From: Caballeronia sp. GAFFF1
GTDB lineage: Bacteria; Pseudomonadota; Gammaproteobacteria; Burkholderiales; Burkholderiaceae
Length of the DNA: 64,000 bases
Assembly (NCBI RefSeq): GCF_023630705.1
Contig: NZ_JALQEM010000025.1
Span: 62,001 to 126,000 of the forward strand
Direction of reading: 5' to 3'
The notes below the pieces were generated by a model that was given only the letters and a program-made list of their open reading frames with translations, did not search any database and was not told the DNA's origin. Below, piece by piece: positions 25,955 to 34,924 of the stretch (position 1 is its first letter; every line of letters begins with the position of its first letter). A program made the position numbers and the translations under genes.

Positions 25955-26627
25955 CGCCGCCACCCAGAACCGGGGCGAGAAGGCGCCCGTCTCCGCGTAT
26001 CAACGCTGGGAGATGGCGTCGTTCGATCCCGTCACCGTCGACAACAGCGCGGCGGAACAGGCGGCGCTCGAAGCGCATCTGCGCCGCATCGAGGAAGACG
26101 CGCACGCGCACGGCGTCGCGAAGGGGCACGTCGCCGGTCAGGCGCTCGGCTATCAGGCGGGCTTCGAGCAAGGCCATGCGAAGGGTTTCGAGGACGGCCG
26201 CAAGGAAGCGCTCGCGCAGGCCGCGCAACTCGCGCAGATCGCCGATGCGTTCAAGACCGCGCTTCAGGCCGCCGACGCCGCCATCGCGGAAACGCTGGCC
26301 GCGCTGGCCGTCGATATCGCGCAGCAGGTCGTGCGTCAGCATCTGGCGCTCGATCCGACCGCGCTCGTCGCCGTCGCCCGTGAAGTGATCGCCGCCGAGC
26401 CGGAGCTCGCGGGCGCGCCGACGCTCATCGTGAGCCCGGCCGACCTGCCGATCGTCGATTCGTATCTGAAGGATGAACTGGAATCGGCGGGCTGGACGGT
26501 GCGTCCGGACCCGGCAATCGAACGCGGCGGCTGCAAGGCGCACGCCGCGACCGGCGAGATCGACGCGACCAACGCGTCGCGCTGGGAACGCGTCGCTGCC
26601 GCGCTCGGGAGGAGCAAGCCGTGGTGA
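25947..26627 (+). CDS. fliH: Flagellar assembly protein FliH
   Basis: 226 residues. The centre has the glycine-spaced repeats [20 protein letters not shown] (GxxxG-type helix), a hallmark of FliH stalks. The C-terminal domain with [20 protein letters not shown] resembles the stator subunit of V/F-ATPases. FliH dimers hold FliI and tether it to the C-ring. It overlaps both neighbours, fliG by 8 nt and fliI by 7 nt, so expression is coupled. Confidence 0.93.
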   Translation: MSDAATQNRGEKAPVSAYQRWEMASFDPVTVDNSAAEQAALEAHLRRIEEDAHAHGVAKGHVAGQALGYQAGFEQGHAKGFEDGRKEALAQAAQLAQIADAFKTALQAADAAIAETLAALAVDIAQQVVRQHLALDPTALVAVAREVIAAEPELAGAPTLIVSPADLPIVDSYLKDELESAGWTVRPDPAIERGGCKAHAATGEIDATNASRWERVAAALGRSKPW

Positions 26628-28147
26628 ACCATCGCATCACGCAGGACGGGCTGTCCGCGCTGGAACAGGAAATCGCGCGGGCGTCGTTCGGGCCGCTCGC
26701 GAGCGAAGAGGCCGCAAGCGACGCCACGCCGGACGCGCACGCCGCGCACACCATCGCCGAACTGGCGAAGCTCGCGGGCAATCCGCACATCGATGCGTGG
26801 CGCGACAAGCTCGACGCGATGAAGTCGCGCAACGCCATCGCGAAGCCGCTGCGTCCGTGCGGGCGTCTGACGCGCGCCGCCGGCCTTGTGCTCGAAGCAG
26901 TCGGGCTCAAGATGGGCGTCGGCTCCGAATGCATGATCGAACTGCCGCCCGGCAGCGCGATCCCGACCGCTGAAGCCGAAGTCGTCGGCTTCGCGGGCGA
27001 CAAGCTCTTTCTGATGCCGACCACCGAGATGGGCGGCCTCTTGCCCGGCGCGCGCGTGTATCCGCTGGAAAGCGCGCCGATCAACGATCCGATGGCGGGC
27101 GCGAAGCGTCTGCCGGTCGGCTGGGAAATGCTCGGCCGCGTGGTCGATGCGTCCGGCCGTCCGCTCGACGGGCTCGGCCCGCTCGGCGCGAAGGTGGATG
27201 CGCCGCTCGCCGCGCCGGTCATCAACCCGCTGAACCGCGAGCCGATTCACAAGGTGCTCGACGTTGGCGTGCGCGCGATCAACTCGCTGCTCACGGTCGG
27301 GCGCGGCCAGCGCATGGGCCTGTTCGCGGGTTCCGGCGTGGGTAAGTCAGTACTGCTCGGCACGATGGCGCGTTATACGAGCGCGGAAGTGATCGTGATC
27401 GGGCTGATCGGCGAACGTGGCCGCGAAGTGAAGGAGTTCATCGAGCAGATTCTGGGCGAAGACGGTCTCGCGCGCTCGGTCGTCGTGGCCGCGCCTGCGG
27501 ACGTGTCGCCGGTGCTGCGGATGCAGGCCGCCGCGTACACGACCTCGCTCGCCGAATATTTCCGCGATCAGGGCAAGCACGTGCTGATGCTGATGGATTC
27601 GCTCACGCGCTACGCGATGGCGCAGCGCGAGATCGCGCTCGCGATCGGCGAGCCGCCGGCGACCAAGGGCTATCCGCCTTCGGTGTTCGCCAAGCTGCCG
27701 GCGCTCGTCGAGCGTACCGGCAACGGGCCGGAAGGCGGCGGTTCCATCACTGCGTTCTATACGGTGCTGACCGAGGGCGACGACCAGCAGGACCCGATCG
27801 CCGACTCGGCGCGGGCCATTCTGGACGGCCATATCGTGCTGAACCGGTCGCTGGCGGAGGCGGGGCATTACCCGGCTATCGACATCGAGCAGTCCATCAG
27901 CCGCGCGATGACTTCGCTCATCGACGAGAAGCATCTGGAGCGCGTGCGCCTCTTCAAGCAGATGCTGTCGCGCTATCAGCGCAACCGCGATCTCATCAAC
28001 GTGGGCGCGTATTCGAGCGGCCGCGACGCGCTGCTCGACCGCGCAATTGCGCTGTATCCGCGCATGGAGTCGTTTTTACAGCAAGGTTTTCGTGAGCAGG
28101 CAAATTTCGAACCGAGTCTTGATTTGTTGCATCAGCTTTTCGACTAG
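26621..28147 (+). CDS. fliI: Flagellum-specific ATP synthase FliI
   Basis: 508 residues from GTG 26621, which follows GGGAGGAGCAAGCC. Walker A is GSGVGKS at about 238-244, the [10 protein letters not shown] block is seen as [16 protein letters not shown], Walker B is [12 protein letters not shown], and the C-terminal helical domain is complete. The N-terminus is about 50 residues longer than in enterics, with a low-complexity stretch after residue 20. FliI is the hexameric export ATPase related to the F1 beta subunit. It lies between fliH and fliJ, its two partners. Confidence 0.96.
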   Translation: MVNHRITQDGLSALEQEIARASFGPLASEEAASDATPDAHAAHTIAELAKLAGNPHIDAWRDKLDAMKSRNAIAKPLRPCGRLTRAAGLVLEAVGLKMGVGSECMIELPPGSAIPTAEAEVVGFAGDKLFLMPTTEMGGLLPGARVYPLESAPINDPMAGAKRLPVGWEMLGRVVDASGRPLDGLGPLGAKVDAPLAAPVINPLNREPIHKVLDVGVRAINSLLTVGRGQRMGLFAGSGVGKSVLLGTMARYTSAEVIVIGLIGERGREVKEFIEQILGEDGLARSVVVAAPADVSPVLRMQAAAYTTSLAEYFRDQGKHVLMLMDSLTRYAMAQREIALAIGEPPATKGYPPSVFAKLPALVERTGNGPEGGGSITAFYTVLTEGDDQQDPIADSARAILDGHIVLNRSLAEAGHYPAIDIEQSISRAMTSLIDEKHLERVRLFKQMLSRYQRNRDLINVGAYSSGRDALLDRAIALYPRMESFLQQGFREQANFEPSLDLLHQLFD

Positions 28148-28208
28148 TATTCGAGCCATTCGTCATAAGAACACGTAGAGCCCTGAAGACCACAGGAACC
28201 GCCACGTC

Positions 28209-28658
28209 ATGTCCAAGAATCTGCCGATCAACACGCTCATCGAACTCGCGCAAGAAGAGCTCGACGCCGCCACCAAGAAACTCGGGAAGTTGCAGCAGGA
28301 ACGCAACGAAGCCGAGAAACAGCTCGAATCGCTCGTTGCTTACCGCGACGAGTATCACGCGCGCTTCACGGCATCTGCCCAGCAAGGCACGACGGCGCAG
28401 ACGCTGCGCAACTTCCAGGCGTTCGTCGATACGCTCGATTCGGCCATCGCGCAGCAGCGCATGCTGCTCGTGACGGCCGATCAGCGCATCGAGGCGGCGA
28501 AGCCCGAATGGCGGCTCAAGAAGCAGAAGGTCGGCAGCTACGAGGTGTTGGCTGCACGGGGCGAAGCGGTTCTCGCGCGCAAAGCGGCGCGTGTCGAACA
28601 GCGCGAAGCGGACGAGCATGCGGCGAAGGTGCTGCGCATGCGGGCCGAGCGCGCCTGA
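28209..28658 (+). CDS. fliJ: Flagellar export protein FliJ
   Basis: 149 residues, almost entirely two long charged helices that should form an antiparallel coiled coil (LIELAQEELDAATKKLGKLQ onward), as in the FliJ stalk. FliJ inserts into the FliI hexamer and contacts FlhA, helping to couple proton-motive force to export. It follows fliI after 61 nt. Confidence 0.93.
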   Translation: MSKNLPINTLIELAQEELDAATKKLGKLQQERNEAEKQLESLVAYRDEYHARFTASAQQGTTAQTLRNFQAFVDTLDSAIAQQRMLLVTADQRIEAAKPEWRLKKQKVGSYEVLAARGEAVLARKAARVEQREADEHAAKVLRMRAERA

Positions 28659-28732
28659 CGGATTTTTAGCGGCGCTGCTGTCATGGCAGCGAGCGTCGCG
28701 TGTAGTTCATTACAGGATTCCAGAGGTCGAAT

Positions 28733-30169
28733 ATGTCCTCCGTTTCAACCATCGGCGCGCTCACGGGCGCGAACTCGTCGAGCGCATCGACGGCCAAGCG
28801 CGCGGCGAGCGCGGGCGTTTCGTTCGGGCAGACGCTGCAAGGCATCACCGACCGCGCGAACGCGGACGCCCTCGCGGCGAAGGCGCTTACGTCCGGCGAC
28901 AAGTCGAGCGTGCACGACGCCCCGAAGCCCGACGACACCGCGAACGCTGGCAAGAGCGATGACGCGCAGGCGTCGACATCGGCGGACGCGAGCGGCAAGA
29001 CCGACGCGACGCACGACGCGCCGAAGCATGCGGACAAGGGCGACGGCGCGGACGCGTCGAAGCCGGCCGCGAATGCCGAGGCGAGCGCGAACGCCAAGCC
29101 CGCGATTGCTGCCGATGCCGCCGCGAAAGCCGCCGCCGAAGCGAAGGCGCGCGCCGACGCCGCCGACCCCGCGAATGCCGATGCCGACGCCGCCGCGCTC
29201 ACCGATGCGGCGACTGGCGCGGCCACGGCGGCATCGACGGACGGCGACGCATCCGCGACCGGCGACGCGAAGAAGAGCACCGACGCGAAATCGGCTCAGG
29301 ACGCGCTGCAGGCCGCGCTCGCGGCGATGAACGGCACGCCGGCCAATGCTGCTGCCGTGGCTGCGGCGGCGCATGTCGGCGGCAATGCTGCGAATGGCGC
29401 GAATGGCGCCAACGGCGCGAAGCCGACGGACGGGACGACGAGCGAAACGCAGGGCGCCTTGCTCGGCGCGGGCGCGAAGGGCGCGCGCGGCATGGTGTTG
29501 GCGAACGGCGCATCGGGCGATGCGAAGAACGCCGCCACGAGCGCGGCGCAGACGAACGCCGCCGCGCTTGCGACGGCGCAGGACGCGCTGACGCCGGCGG
29601 GCGACGGCGCGAGCGCTGCGTACAAGCAGTCTGCCGATGCGGCGGCGCATGCGGTGGCGTTGCAGGCGGCATCGGCGAATTCGGGCTTATCGAGCCCGCA
29701 AGGCGCGATGACGTCGGCGACGAGCGCGGCGATTGCGCCGCACGTGGGCGCATCCGGCTGGGACGATGCGTTCAGCCAGAAGGTCGTGTTCGTGTCGAAG
29801 TCGGATCAGCAGAGCGCCGAGCTCACGTTGAATCCGAAGGATCTCGGGCCGCTTCAGGTGACGCTTCAGGTCGCCGACAATCATGCGCACGCGCTTTTCG
29901 TGTCGCAGCATGCGCAGGTGCGTGAGGCGGTGGAAGCCGCGATGCCGAAGCTTCGCGAGGCGATGGAAGCCAACGGCATCAGTCTCGGCAGTACCAGTGT
30001 CTCGGATGGGTCGGCGTTTGCGCGCCAGTCGCAAGGGGATGGTCAGGGTGGGTCTTCCTCTTCCTCTCGCGGAGGGCGGGGTGCTGGCGGCGGCGGACTC
30101 GAGGACGCTGGCGGGGGCGTTGCCGCAGTCGTGCGGCGGACCGTGGGGCTGGTGGATACTTTTGCTTAA
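28733..30169 (+). CDS. fliK: Flagellar hook-length control protein FliK
   Basis: 478 residues. Residues 1 to about 330 are strongly Ala/Asp/Lys-biased and low in complexity, as expected for the secreted ruler. The C-terminal domain (about 340-430) is canonical: SDQQSAELTLNPKDLGPLQV, then LFVSQHAQVREAVEAAMPKL and LREAMEANGISLG. After it comes a Gly/Ser-rich tail. FliK measures the hook and triggers FlhB to switch export to filament substrates. It ends the fliFGHIJ operon and is followed by a hairpin at 30180-30209 and then the first large inverted-repeat element. Confidence 0.9.
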   Translation: MSSVSTIGALTGANSSSASTAKRAASAGVSFGQTLQGITDRANADALAAKALTSGDKSSVHDAPKPDDTANAGKSDDAQASTSADASGKTDATHDAPKHADKGDGADASKPAANAEASANAKPAIAADAAAKAAAEAKARADAADPANADADAAALTDAATGAATAASTDGDASATGDAKKSTDAKSAQDALQAALAAMNGTPANAAAVAAAAHVGGNAANGANGANGAKPTDGTTSETQGALLGAGAKGARGMVLANGASGDAKNAATSAAQTNAAALATAQDALTPAGDGASAAYKQSADAAAHAVALQAASANSGLSSPQGAMTSATSAAIAPHVGASGWDDAFSQKVVFVSKSDQQSAELTLNPKDLGPLQVTLQVADNHAHALFVSQHAQVREAVEAAMPKLREAMEANGISLGSTSVSDGSAFARQSQGDGQGGSSSSSRGGRGAGGGGLEDAGGGVAAVVRRTVGLVDTFA

Positions 30170-30179
30170 AGGCTTCTCT

Positions 30180-30209
30180 TTCCCCGATGGGCGTTGGTTC
30201 TTCGGGGAA
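30180..30209 (+). terminator. Hairpin after fliK, possible terminator
   Basis: TTCCCCGA (30180-30187) pairs with TCGGGGAA (30202-30209) over 14 nt, 11 nt after the fliK stop. Only a weak T-rich tail (TTCGTTCT) follows. It probably ends the fliF-fliK transcript. Confidence 0.55.
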
Positions 30210-30221
30210 TTCGTTCTCACT

Positions 30222-30256
30222 TCGGTCTATTGGCGTTGCCCCTTTTCGGGGCGGGG
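30222..30256. repeat. Degenerate solo fragment of the large element's end
   Basis: CGGTCTATTGGCGTTGCCCC followed by TTTTCGGGGCGGGGTT is a diverged copy of the terminal sequence found at 30363-30398 (CGGTCTATTAGCGTTGCCCC...). It includes a GCCCC/GGGGC hairpin. It lies about 125 nt outside the full-length copy. Confidence 0.7.
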
Positions 30257-30295
30257 TTGCGGACCTAACGCAGTAGCGCTTGGGGCGGTCTTTTG

Positions 30296-30346
<51 letters not shown>

Positions 30347-31156
30347 GTGACACTTGTATTCGTGTCGGTCTATTAGCGTTGCCCCTCCCCGGGGCGGGGG
30401 TCACTTTCTTTGCCGCTGCAAAGAAAGTAACCAAAGAAAGCAGCTTTTCTTGGCCCGCTGCAACACGAGCGTGGTCACTTCGCAGCAACGCATTGGCACT
30501 CAGCTTGAATCAACCCTGAATCACCCTCCACGCCCACTGAGCACCACGTCCTCCGAGCCCCTGGGCTCGACAAAACCAACAGGACACAACGGCTCTGCCC
30601 CGAAGTAGATACATGGCAAGTCCAAGCCAAGCCCAAGCCGAGCCGAGCCAAGCCAAGCCAAGCCAAGCCAAGCCAAGCCAAGCCAAGCCAAGCCAAGCCA
30701 AGCCAAGCAGAGCGTAGCCGAGCCAATTCAAGCCAAATCAATCAACGACGTGCAACCGGATGTGCAAGGAAAGCATCGTCATTAGCGACGGGCGCGGGCA
30801 CAGGCGCCGCGCGTCGTGGCGCCCGCCCTCGCGGGCTTGGCTCGGTCCGGCCCGGCCCGGCCCGGCCCGGCCGTGTCTAAGCCGAAGATGTGTGGATATG
30901 GGAGTGGCAAGAAGCGCCCCACTGGTTTTATCGAGCCAAGGGGCTCGGAGGACGTGGCCGACAGTGGGCGTGGAGGGTGATTCAGGGTTGATTCAAGCTG
31001 AGGGCCAATGCTTTTCTGCGGAGTGACCACGCTCTTGCTGCTGCGGGCCAAGAAAAAAGCTGCTTTCTTTGGTTACTTTCTTTGCAGCAGCAAAGAAAGT
31101 GACCCCCGCCCCGGGGAGGGGCAACGCTAATAGACCGACACGAATACAAGTGTCAC
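30347..31156. repeat. Large inverted-repeat element, copy A (810 bp, no coding capacity)
   Basis: The left arm (30347-30578, 232 nt) and right arm (30923-31156, 234 nt) are imperfect inverted copies at about 90 percent identity, beginning GTGACACTTGTATTCGTGTC and its complement. The core has an AAGCC pentanucleotide array at about 30622-30708 and a CGGCC array near 30850-30880. It is nearly identical, about 96 percent in the arms, to copy B at 40167-40963, in the same orientation. Short open frames inside only translate the arrays (LGLAW repeats) and are spurious. No transposase and no target duplication are visible. Confidence 0.92.
30622..30708. repeat. AAGCC pentanucleotide array in copy A
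   Basis: About 17 units of AAGCC with a few GAGCC variants at the left edge. The equivalent array in copy B has fewer perfect units and an added CAAGCC hexamer variant, so the array length has changed since the copies separated. Confidence 0.9.
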
Positions 31157-31414
31157 GAAAAAAGAAAGACCGCCCCAAGACCAAGTCCCACGAAAGAAAG
31201 AACGGACGAAGCGTTACTGCGTAGGTTCGCGAACCCGCGCCAACAGCCATGCGCAACTACAAGCTCCACGCAAAGACCACCGCACCGGGTCGTCAGGGCA
31301 GCCCCTGACCAACCGTCGAGAATCCCAAAAAGGCACCAAAAACCCCCTCTGTTCGACCCATCACGACAAGCCGCGATAGCGAACAATTCAACCTATCGAA
31401 AGAGGCACGCATTC
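31157..31414 (+). other. fliL upstream region
   Basis: 258 nt between copy A and fliL. The first 80 nt partly mirror the sequence left of the element (ACGCAGTAACGCTT and TTGGGGCGGTC on the minus strand), so the inverted symmetry reaches beyond the marked arms. The last 60 nt form the fliL leader with a CGATAG-N13-CTATCG inverted repeat (31374-31398) and GAAAGAGG as ribosome binding site. Confidence 0.6.
31374..31398 (+). promoter_or_regulatory. Inverted repeat in the fliL leader, candidate class II operator
   Basis: CGATAG (31374-31379) and CTATCG (31393-31398) are a perfect inverted repeat with a 13-nt centre; written as ATAGCG-N10-half-site it resembles an FlhDC box. The same arrangement recurs at 34018-34040 before fliP. 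It lies only 17 nt from the ATG, so an RNA-level role is also possible. Confidence 0.4.
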
Positions 31415-31906
31415 ATGGCTACCACTACTGCAAACCAGCAACCCATCGTTCCCGCGAAGAGCGGCAAGCTCAAGCGCATTCTGATCATCGCCATCGGGGC
31501 GATCGTGCTGCTTGGCGCAGGCGCCGGCGGCGCCTACTTCGTGCTCGGCAAATCCGCGCACGGCCCCGCGAAGCCCGCGCCGCTGCCGCCGCCCGTGTTC
31601 TTCCCGCTCGAGTCGCTGACAGTCAACCTGCAAGCCGACGACGGCATCATGCATTACCTGCGCGTCGGTCTCACGCTCAAGCTCAAGGACGAGAAAGGGC
31701 AAGCCGCGCTCACCGAACGCATGCCGGAAATCCGCAGCCGCATCCTGCTGCTGCTCTCCGCCAAGCACCCGGACGACCTCGCGGGCATCGACGGCAAACG
31801 CAAGCTCGCCGACGAACTGCGCGCAACCGTCGAAACCGCCGCCAGCACGCCCGAGCAGCCGGCCCACATCCAGGAAGTGCTCTTTACTGAATTCGTCGTT
31901 CAGTAA
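31415..31906 (+). CDS. fliL: Flagellar basal body-associated protein FliL
   Basis: 163 residues. A short cytoplasmic N-terminus, one membrane helix at about 21-45 (ILIIAIGAIVLLGAGAGGAY), a Pro-rich linker, and a periplasmic stomatin-like domain (LESLTVNLQADDGIMHYLRV to VLFTEFVVQ). FliL rings surround the MotAB stators and support torque at high load. It is the first gene of fliLMNOPQR, separated from fliK by the 810-bp element. Its leader and first codons have a partial copy before fliP. Confidence 0.95.
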   Translation: MATTTANQQPIVPAKSGKLKRILIIAIGAIVLLGAGAGGAYFVLGKSAHGPAKPAPLPPPVFFPLESLTVNLQADDGIMHYLRVGLTLKLKDEKGQAALTERMPEIRSRILLLLSAKHPDDLAGIDGKRKLADELRATVETAASTPEQPAHIQEVLFTEFVVQ

Positions 31907-31939
31907 GCGCCCGGCACCCAATCAAGGAACGAGAGAGTC

Positions 31940-32941
31940 ATGGGCCACGAAGAGTTCATGTCGCAAGAGGAGGTCGATGCCCTCCTCAAGGGCGTCACCG
32001 GCGAGATCGACCAGGTCTCCGACGAAAACAAGCCAGCCGGCGTGCGTCCGTACAACATCGCGACGCAGGAACGCATCGTCCGCGGCCGGATGCCCGGCCT
32101 CGAAATCATCAACGACCGCTTCGCGCGCCTCATGCGCGTGGGCATCTTCAACTTCATGCGGCGCTCGGCGGAAATCTCCGTCGGCCCGGTGAAGGTGCAG
32201 AAGTACAGCGAATTCACGCGCAATCTGCCGATCCCGACCAACCTGAACCTGGTCCATGTGAAGCCTCTGCGCGGCACGTCGCTGTTCGTGTTCGATCCGA
32301 ACCTCGTGTTCTTCGTCGTCGATAACCTCTTCGGCGGCGACGGGCGGTTTCATACGCGCGTCGAAGGCCGCGAGTTCACGCAGACCGAGCAGCGCATCAT
32401 CCACAAGCTGCTGAACCTCGTGTTCGAGCACTACGCCGCCTCGTGGCGCAGCGTGCGCCCGCTCCAGTTCGAATACATGCGCTCGGAGATGCACACGCAG
32501 TTCGCCAACGTCGCGACGCCGAACGAGATCGTCATCGTGACGCAGTTCACCATCGAGTTCGGCTCGATCGGCGGCACGCTGCACATCTGCTTCCCGTACT
32601 CGATGATCGAGCCGATCCGCGACGTGCTCTCCTCGCCGATTCAGGGCGAGGCGCTCGAAGTGGACCGCCGCTGGGTGCGGGTGCTGTCCCAGCAGGTGCA
32701 GTCGGCGGAAGTGGAGCTGACGGTGGATCTCGCCGAGATTCGCTCGTCGTTCGCGAAGCTGCTCAACATGCGCGCGGGCGATGTTTTGCCGATCGACATT
32801 CCCGAGCAGGTCGTCGCGAAGGTGGACGGCGTGCCGGTGATGGAATGCGGTTACGGAATTTTCAATGGTCAATATGCGCTGCGTGTCCAGAACATGATCA
32901 GCAGCGCCAGCGATTCGACGAAGGAAGGTAGTTATGAGTGA
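31940..32941 (+). CDS. fliM: Flagellar motor switch protein FliM
   Basis: 333 residues. The N-terminal peptide FMSQEEVDALLKGVTGE is the CheY-P docking site. The middle domain includes the GGXG-type motif (VDNLFGGDGRFHTRVEGREF) that contacts FliG, and the C-terminal SpoA-like domain carries the FliN contact. It builds the C-ring with FliG and FliN. It starts 33 nt after fliL and overlaps fliN by 8 nt. Confidence 0.97.
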   Translation: MGHEEFMSQEEVDALLKGVTGEIDQVSDENKPAGVRPYNIATQERIVRGRMPGLEIINDRFARLMRVGIFNFMRRSAEISVGPVKVQKYSEFTRNLPIPTNLNLVHVKPLRGTSLFVFDPNLVFFVVDNLFGGDGRFHTRVEGREFTQTEQRIIHKLLNLVFEHYAASWRSVRPLQFEYMRSEMHTQFANVATPNEIVIVTQFTIEFGSIGGTLHICFPYSMIEPIRDVLSSPIQGEALEVDRRWVRVLSQQVQSAEVELTVDLAEIRSSFAKLLNMRAGDVLPIDIPEQVVAKVDGVPVMECGYGIFNGQYALRVQNMISSASDSTKEGSYE

Positions 32942-33368
32942 TCTGATGCAGGAAGGCACCCAGCCCGGCGCGACCGACATGAAAGACGAAGAACTCTCGA
33001 TGGACGATTGGGCGAGCGCGCTTGCCGAGCAGAACGGCAACGAAGCGCCGGTCGCATCGGCGGGCGTGTTTCAGCCGCTGTCGAAGGCCGCGCCGCCCTC
33101 GACGCGCAACGACATCGACATGATTCTCGACATCCCCGTGCAGATGACGGTGGAACTCGGGCGCACGAAGATCGCGATCCGCAACCTGCTGCAACTGGCG
33201 CAGGGCTCGGTCGTGGAACTCGACGGCCTCGCGGGCGAACCGATGGACGTGCTCGTGAACGGCTGTCTGATCGCGCAGGGCGAAGTGGTGGTCGTGAACG
33301 ACAAGTTCGGCATTCGCCTGACGGACATCATCACGCCGTCCGAACGTATCCGGAAGCTGAATCGATGA
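32934..33368 (+). CDS. fliN: Flagellar motor switch protein FliN
   Basis: 144 residues. The C-terminal SpoA domain is canonical (MILDIPVQMTVELGRTKIAI, VVELDGLAGEPMDVLVNGCL, GIRLTDIITPSERIRKL). The about 60 N-terminal residues are variable and acidic. FliN forms the lower C-ring and docks FliH-FliI. It overlaps fliM by 8 nt and fliO by ATGA. Confidence 0.97.
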   Translation: MSDLMQEGTQPGATDMKDEELSMDDWASALAEQNGNEAPVASAGVFQPLSKAAPPSTRNDIDMILDIPVQMTVELGRTKIAIRNLLQLAQGSVVELDGLAGEPMDVLVNGCLIAQGEVVVVNDKFGIRLTDIITPSERIRKLNR

Positions 33369-33880
33369 AACGCCTGACCGCTGTCGTCGTGTTAGCCGCG
33401 CCAATCTTCGCCCATGCCGCCGACATGAACGCCGTGAACCACGCCGCGCAGATCGCCTCGGGCGTCGGCGCGGGCAGCGCGGTGCCGTCGCTCGGCTTCG
33501 GCGCGGTGCTGCAAACGCTGCTGGGGCTCGCCGTCGTCATCGGCTTCGTGTTCGGCTGCGCATGGCTCGCCCGCAAGTTCGGCTATCAGGGCGGCAAGCG
33601 AAGCGGGCTCGTGAAGGTTGTGGGCGGCGCATCGCTCGGCAACAAGGAGCGCGTGGCAGTGGTCGAGATCGGCGATACGTGGCTCGTGCTCGGCGCAGGC
33701 CCCGGCAACGTGCGGCTTCTGCACACGATGCCCGCCGGTTCCGCGGAAGCCGAAGTGCCGGCCGGCGTGACGGGATCGCCCGCGCAAACGTTGCCGGGTT
33801 CGTTCGGCCAGCGGTTTCGCGATGCGCTCGCCGGCGAAGCGAACAAGCGGCTTCAGAAGTTCGTCGGTACCGGCAAGTAA
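33365..33880 (+). CDS. fliO: Flagellar biosynthesis protein FliO
   Basis: 171 residues from ATG 33365 within an ATGA overlap with fliN; the longer frame upstream is the fliN shadow. A cleavable-looking signal MKRLTAVVVLAAPIFAHA is followed by a membrane helix at about 55-75 and the cytoplasmic FliO fold (KVVGGASLGNKERVAVVEIG, WLVLGAGPGNVRLLHTM). FliO is the scaffold for assembling FliP rings. Its last residues GQRFRDALAGEANKRLQKFV recur in shortened form in the 28-codon frame before fliP. Confidence 0.92.
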   Translation: MKRLTAVVVLAAPIFAHAADMNAVNHAAQIASGVGAGSAVPSLGFGAVLQTLLGLAVVIGFVFGCAWLARKFGYQGGKRSGLVKVVGGASLGNKERVAVVEIGDTWLVLGAGPGNVRLLHTMPAGSAEAEVPAGVTGSPAQTLPGSFGQRFRDALAGEANKRLQKFVGTGK

Positions 33881-33904
33881 AGTCGATCGTTCCAGCCGAT
33901 TCAT

Positions 33905-33938
33905 CGGGCGTGCTCCGCGAGGGCCACGCCCGTTTTGC
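33905..33938 (+). terminator. Rho-independent terminator between fliO and fliP
   Basis: GGGCGTG and CACGCCC form a 7-bp stem over a 12-nt loop, followed by GTTTTGCTTTT. In most genomes fliO and fliP are directly coupled, so a terminator inside this operon is unexpected; it separates fliLMNO from fliPQR. Confidence 0.7.
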
Positions 33939-33989
33939 TTTTCGGCGACGCGTGCTTTCGCAATAGAACGAGTTAGCGCCGAATCTCCC

Positions 33990-34144
33990 TTCTGTTCGCG
34001 CCATCGTTTGCGGCCGGGATAGTCAACAATTCACGCTATCGAAAGAGGCAGGACACCATGGCTATCACATTCGTCATTTTTCAGAGTCAGCGGCTTGGCG
34101 ACGCGCTCAAGCGTCTCATGCAGTTCGTCGGCGGGAGCAAGTAA
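33990..34144 (+). repeat. Relic joining a fliL-leader copy to a fliO-tail copy, with a 28-codon frame
   Basis: From about 33990 the sequence parallels the fliL leader at 31346-31414 (TCTGTTCG, GATAG, CAACAATTCA, CTATCGAAAGAGGCA, then ATGGCTAYCAC). The frame ATG 34058 to TAA 34144 encodes 28 residues: its start MAIT resembles MATT of FliL, and its end [19 protein letters not shown] resembles the FliO C-terminus. The TAA overlaps the fliP ATG as TAATG, the coupling a real fliO-fliP junction would have. The simplest reading is a duplicated fliLMNO block collapsed by an internal deletion. Translation of the frame may still aid fliP initiation. Confidence 0.8.
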
Positions 34145-34914
34145 TGCAGGTCGGTCGTCACATCGCGCGGGGCGTGAAGCTCGCGCTTCCGGTTCTCATC
34201 GCGCTGTCGCCGCTCGCGGCGCTCGCGCAGAGCACGGCGGGTTTGCCCGCGTTCAACACAAGCCCCGGCCCCAACGGCGGCACGACGTATTCGCTCAGCG
34301 TGCAGACCATGCTGCTGCTGACGATGCTCTCGTTCCTGCCCGCGATGGTCCTGATGATGACGAGCTTCACGCGCATCATCATCGTGCTGTCGCTCTTGCG
34401 CCAGGCGCTGGGCACGTCGAGCACGCCGCCGAATCAGGTGCTCGTCGGGCTCGCGCTCTTCCTCTCGTTCTTCGTGATGTCGCCGGTGCTCGACCGCGCC
34501 TACAACGACGCGTACAAGCCCTTCTCCGAAGGCCAGATCGCGATGAATCAGGCCATGACGCGCGGCGTCGCGCCCTTCAAGCAGTTCATGCTGAAGCAGA
34601 CGCGCGAATCCGACCTTGCGCTGTTCGCCCGCATTTCGAAGGCTCCGCCGATGAACGGCCCGGAAGACGTGCCGCTTTCCCTGCTCGTGCCGTCGTTCAT
34701 TACGAGCGAGCTGAAGACCGGTTTTCAGATCGGCTTCACGATCTTCATTCCGTTCCTCATCATCGACATGGTGGTGGCGAGCGTGCTGATGTCGATGGGC
34801 ATGATGATGGTGTCGCCCACGACCATCGCGCTGCCTTTCAAGCTGATGCTGTTCGTGCTCGTCGATGGCTGGCAGTTGCTGATCGGCTCGCTGGCTCAAA
34901 GTTTCGTATCGTAA
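34144..34914 (+). CDS. fliP: Flagellar export gate protein FliP
   Basis: 256 residues. A cleavable signal peptide is seen ([20 protein letters not shown] to AALAQ, about 29 residues), as is known for FliP. Four membrane helices follow with the conserved blocks [23 protein letters not shown] and [20 protein letters not shown]. Five FliP copies form the core of the export gate with FliQ and FliR. The ATG shares bases with the stop of the 28-codon relic frame (TAATG). fliQ follows after 10 nt. Confidence 0.97.
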   Translation: MQVGRHIARGVKLALPVLIALSPLAALAQSTAGLPAFNTSPGPNGGTTYSLSVQTMLLLTMLSFLPAMVLMMTSFTRIIIVLSLLRQALGTSSTPPNQVLVGLALFLSFFVMSPVLDRAYNDAYKPFSEGQIAMNQAMTRGVAPFKQFMLKQTRESDLALFARISKAPPMNGPEDVPLSLLVPSFITSELKTGFQIGFTIFIPFLIIDMVVASVLMSMGMMMVSPTTIALPFKLMLFVLVDGWQLLIGSLAQSFVS

Positions 34915-34924
34915 GGAGACGCGC

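Noticed and set aside
30475-30741. Open frames reading LGLAWLGLAW repeats on the minus strand (also at 40295-40559)
   Set aside because: They translate the AAGCC pentanucleotide array in three frames. There is no ribosome binding site and no family; the periodicity of the DNA explains them.
30347-31156. Insertion sequence
   Set aside because: Inverted ends suggest one, but there is no transposase, no DDE or HUH motif in any frame, no visible target duplication, and the arms are far longer than IS ends.
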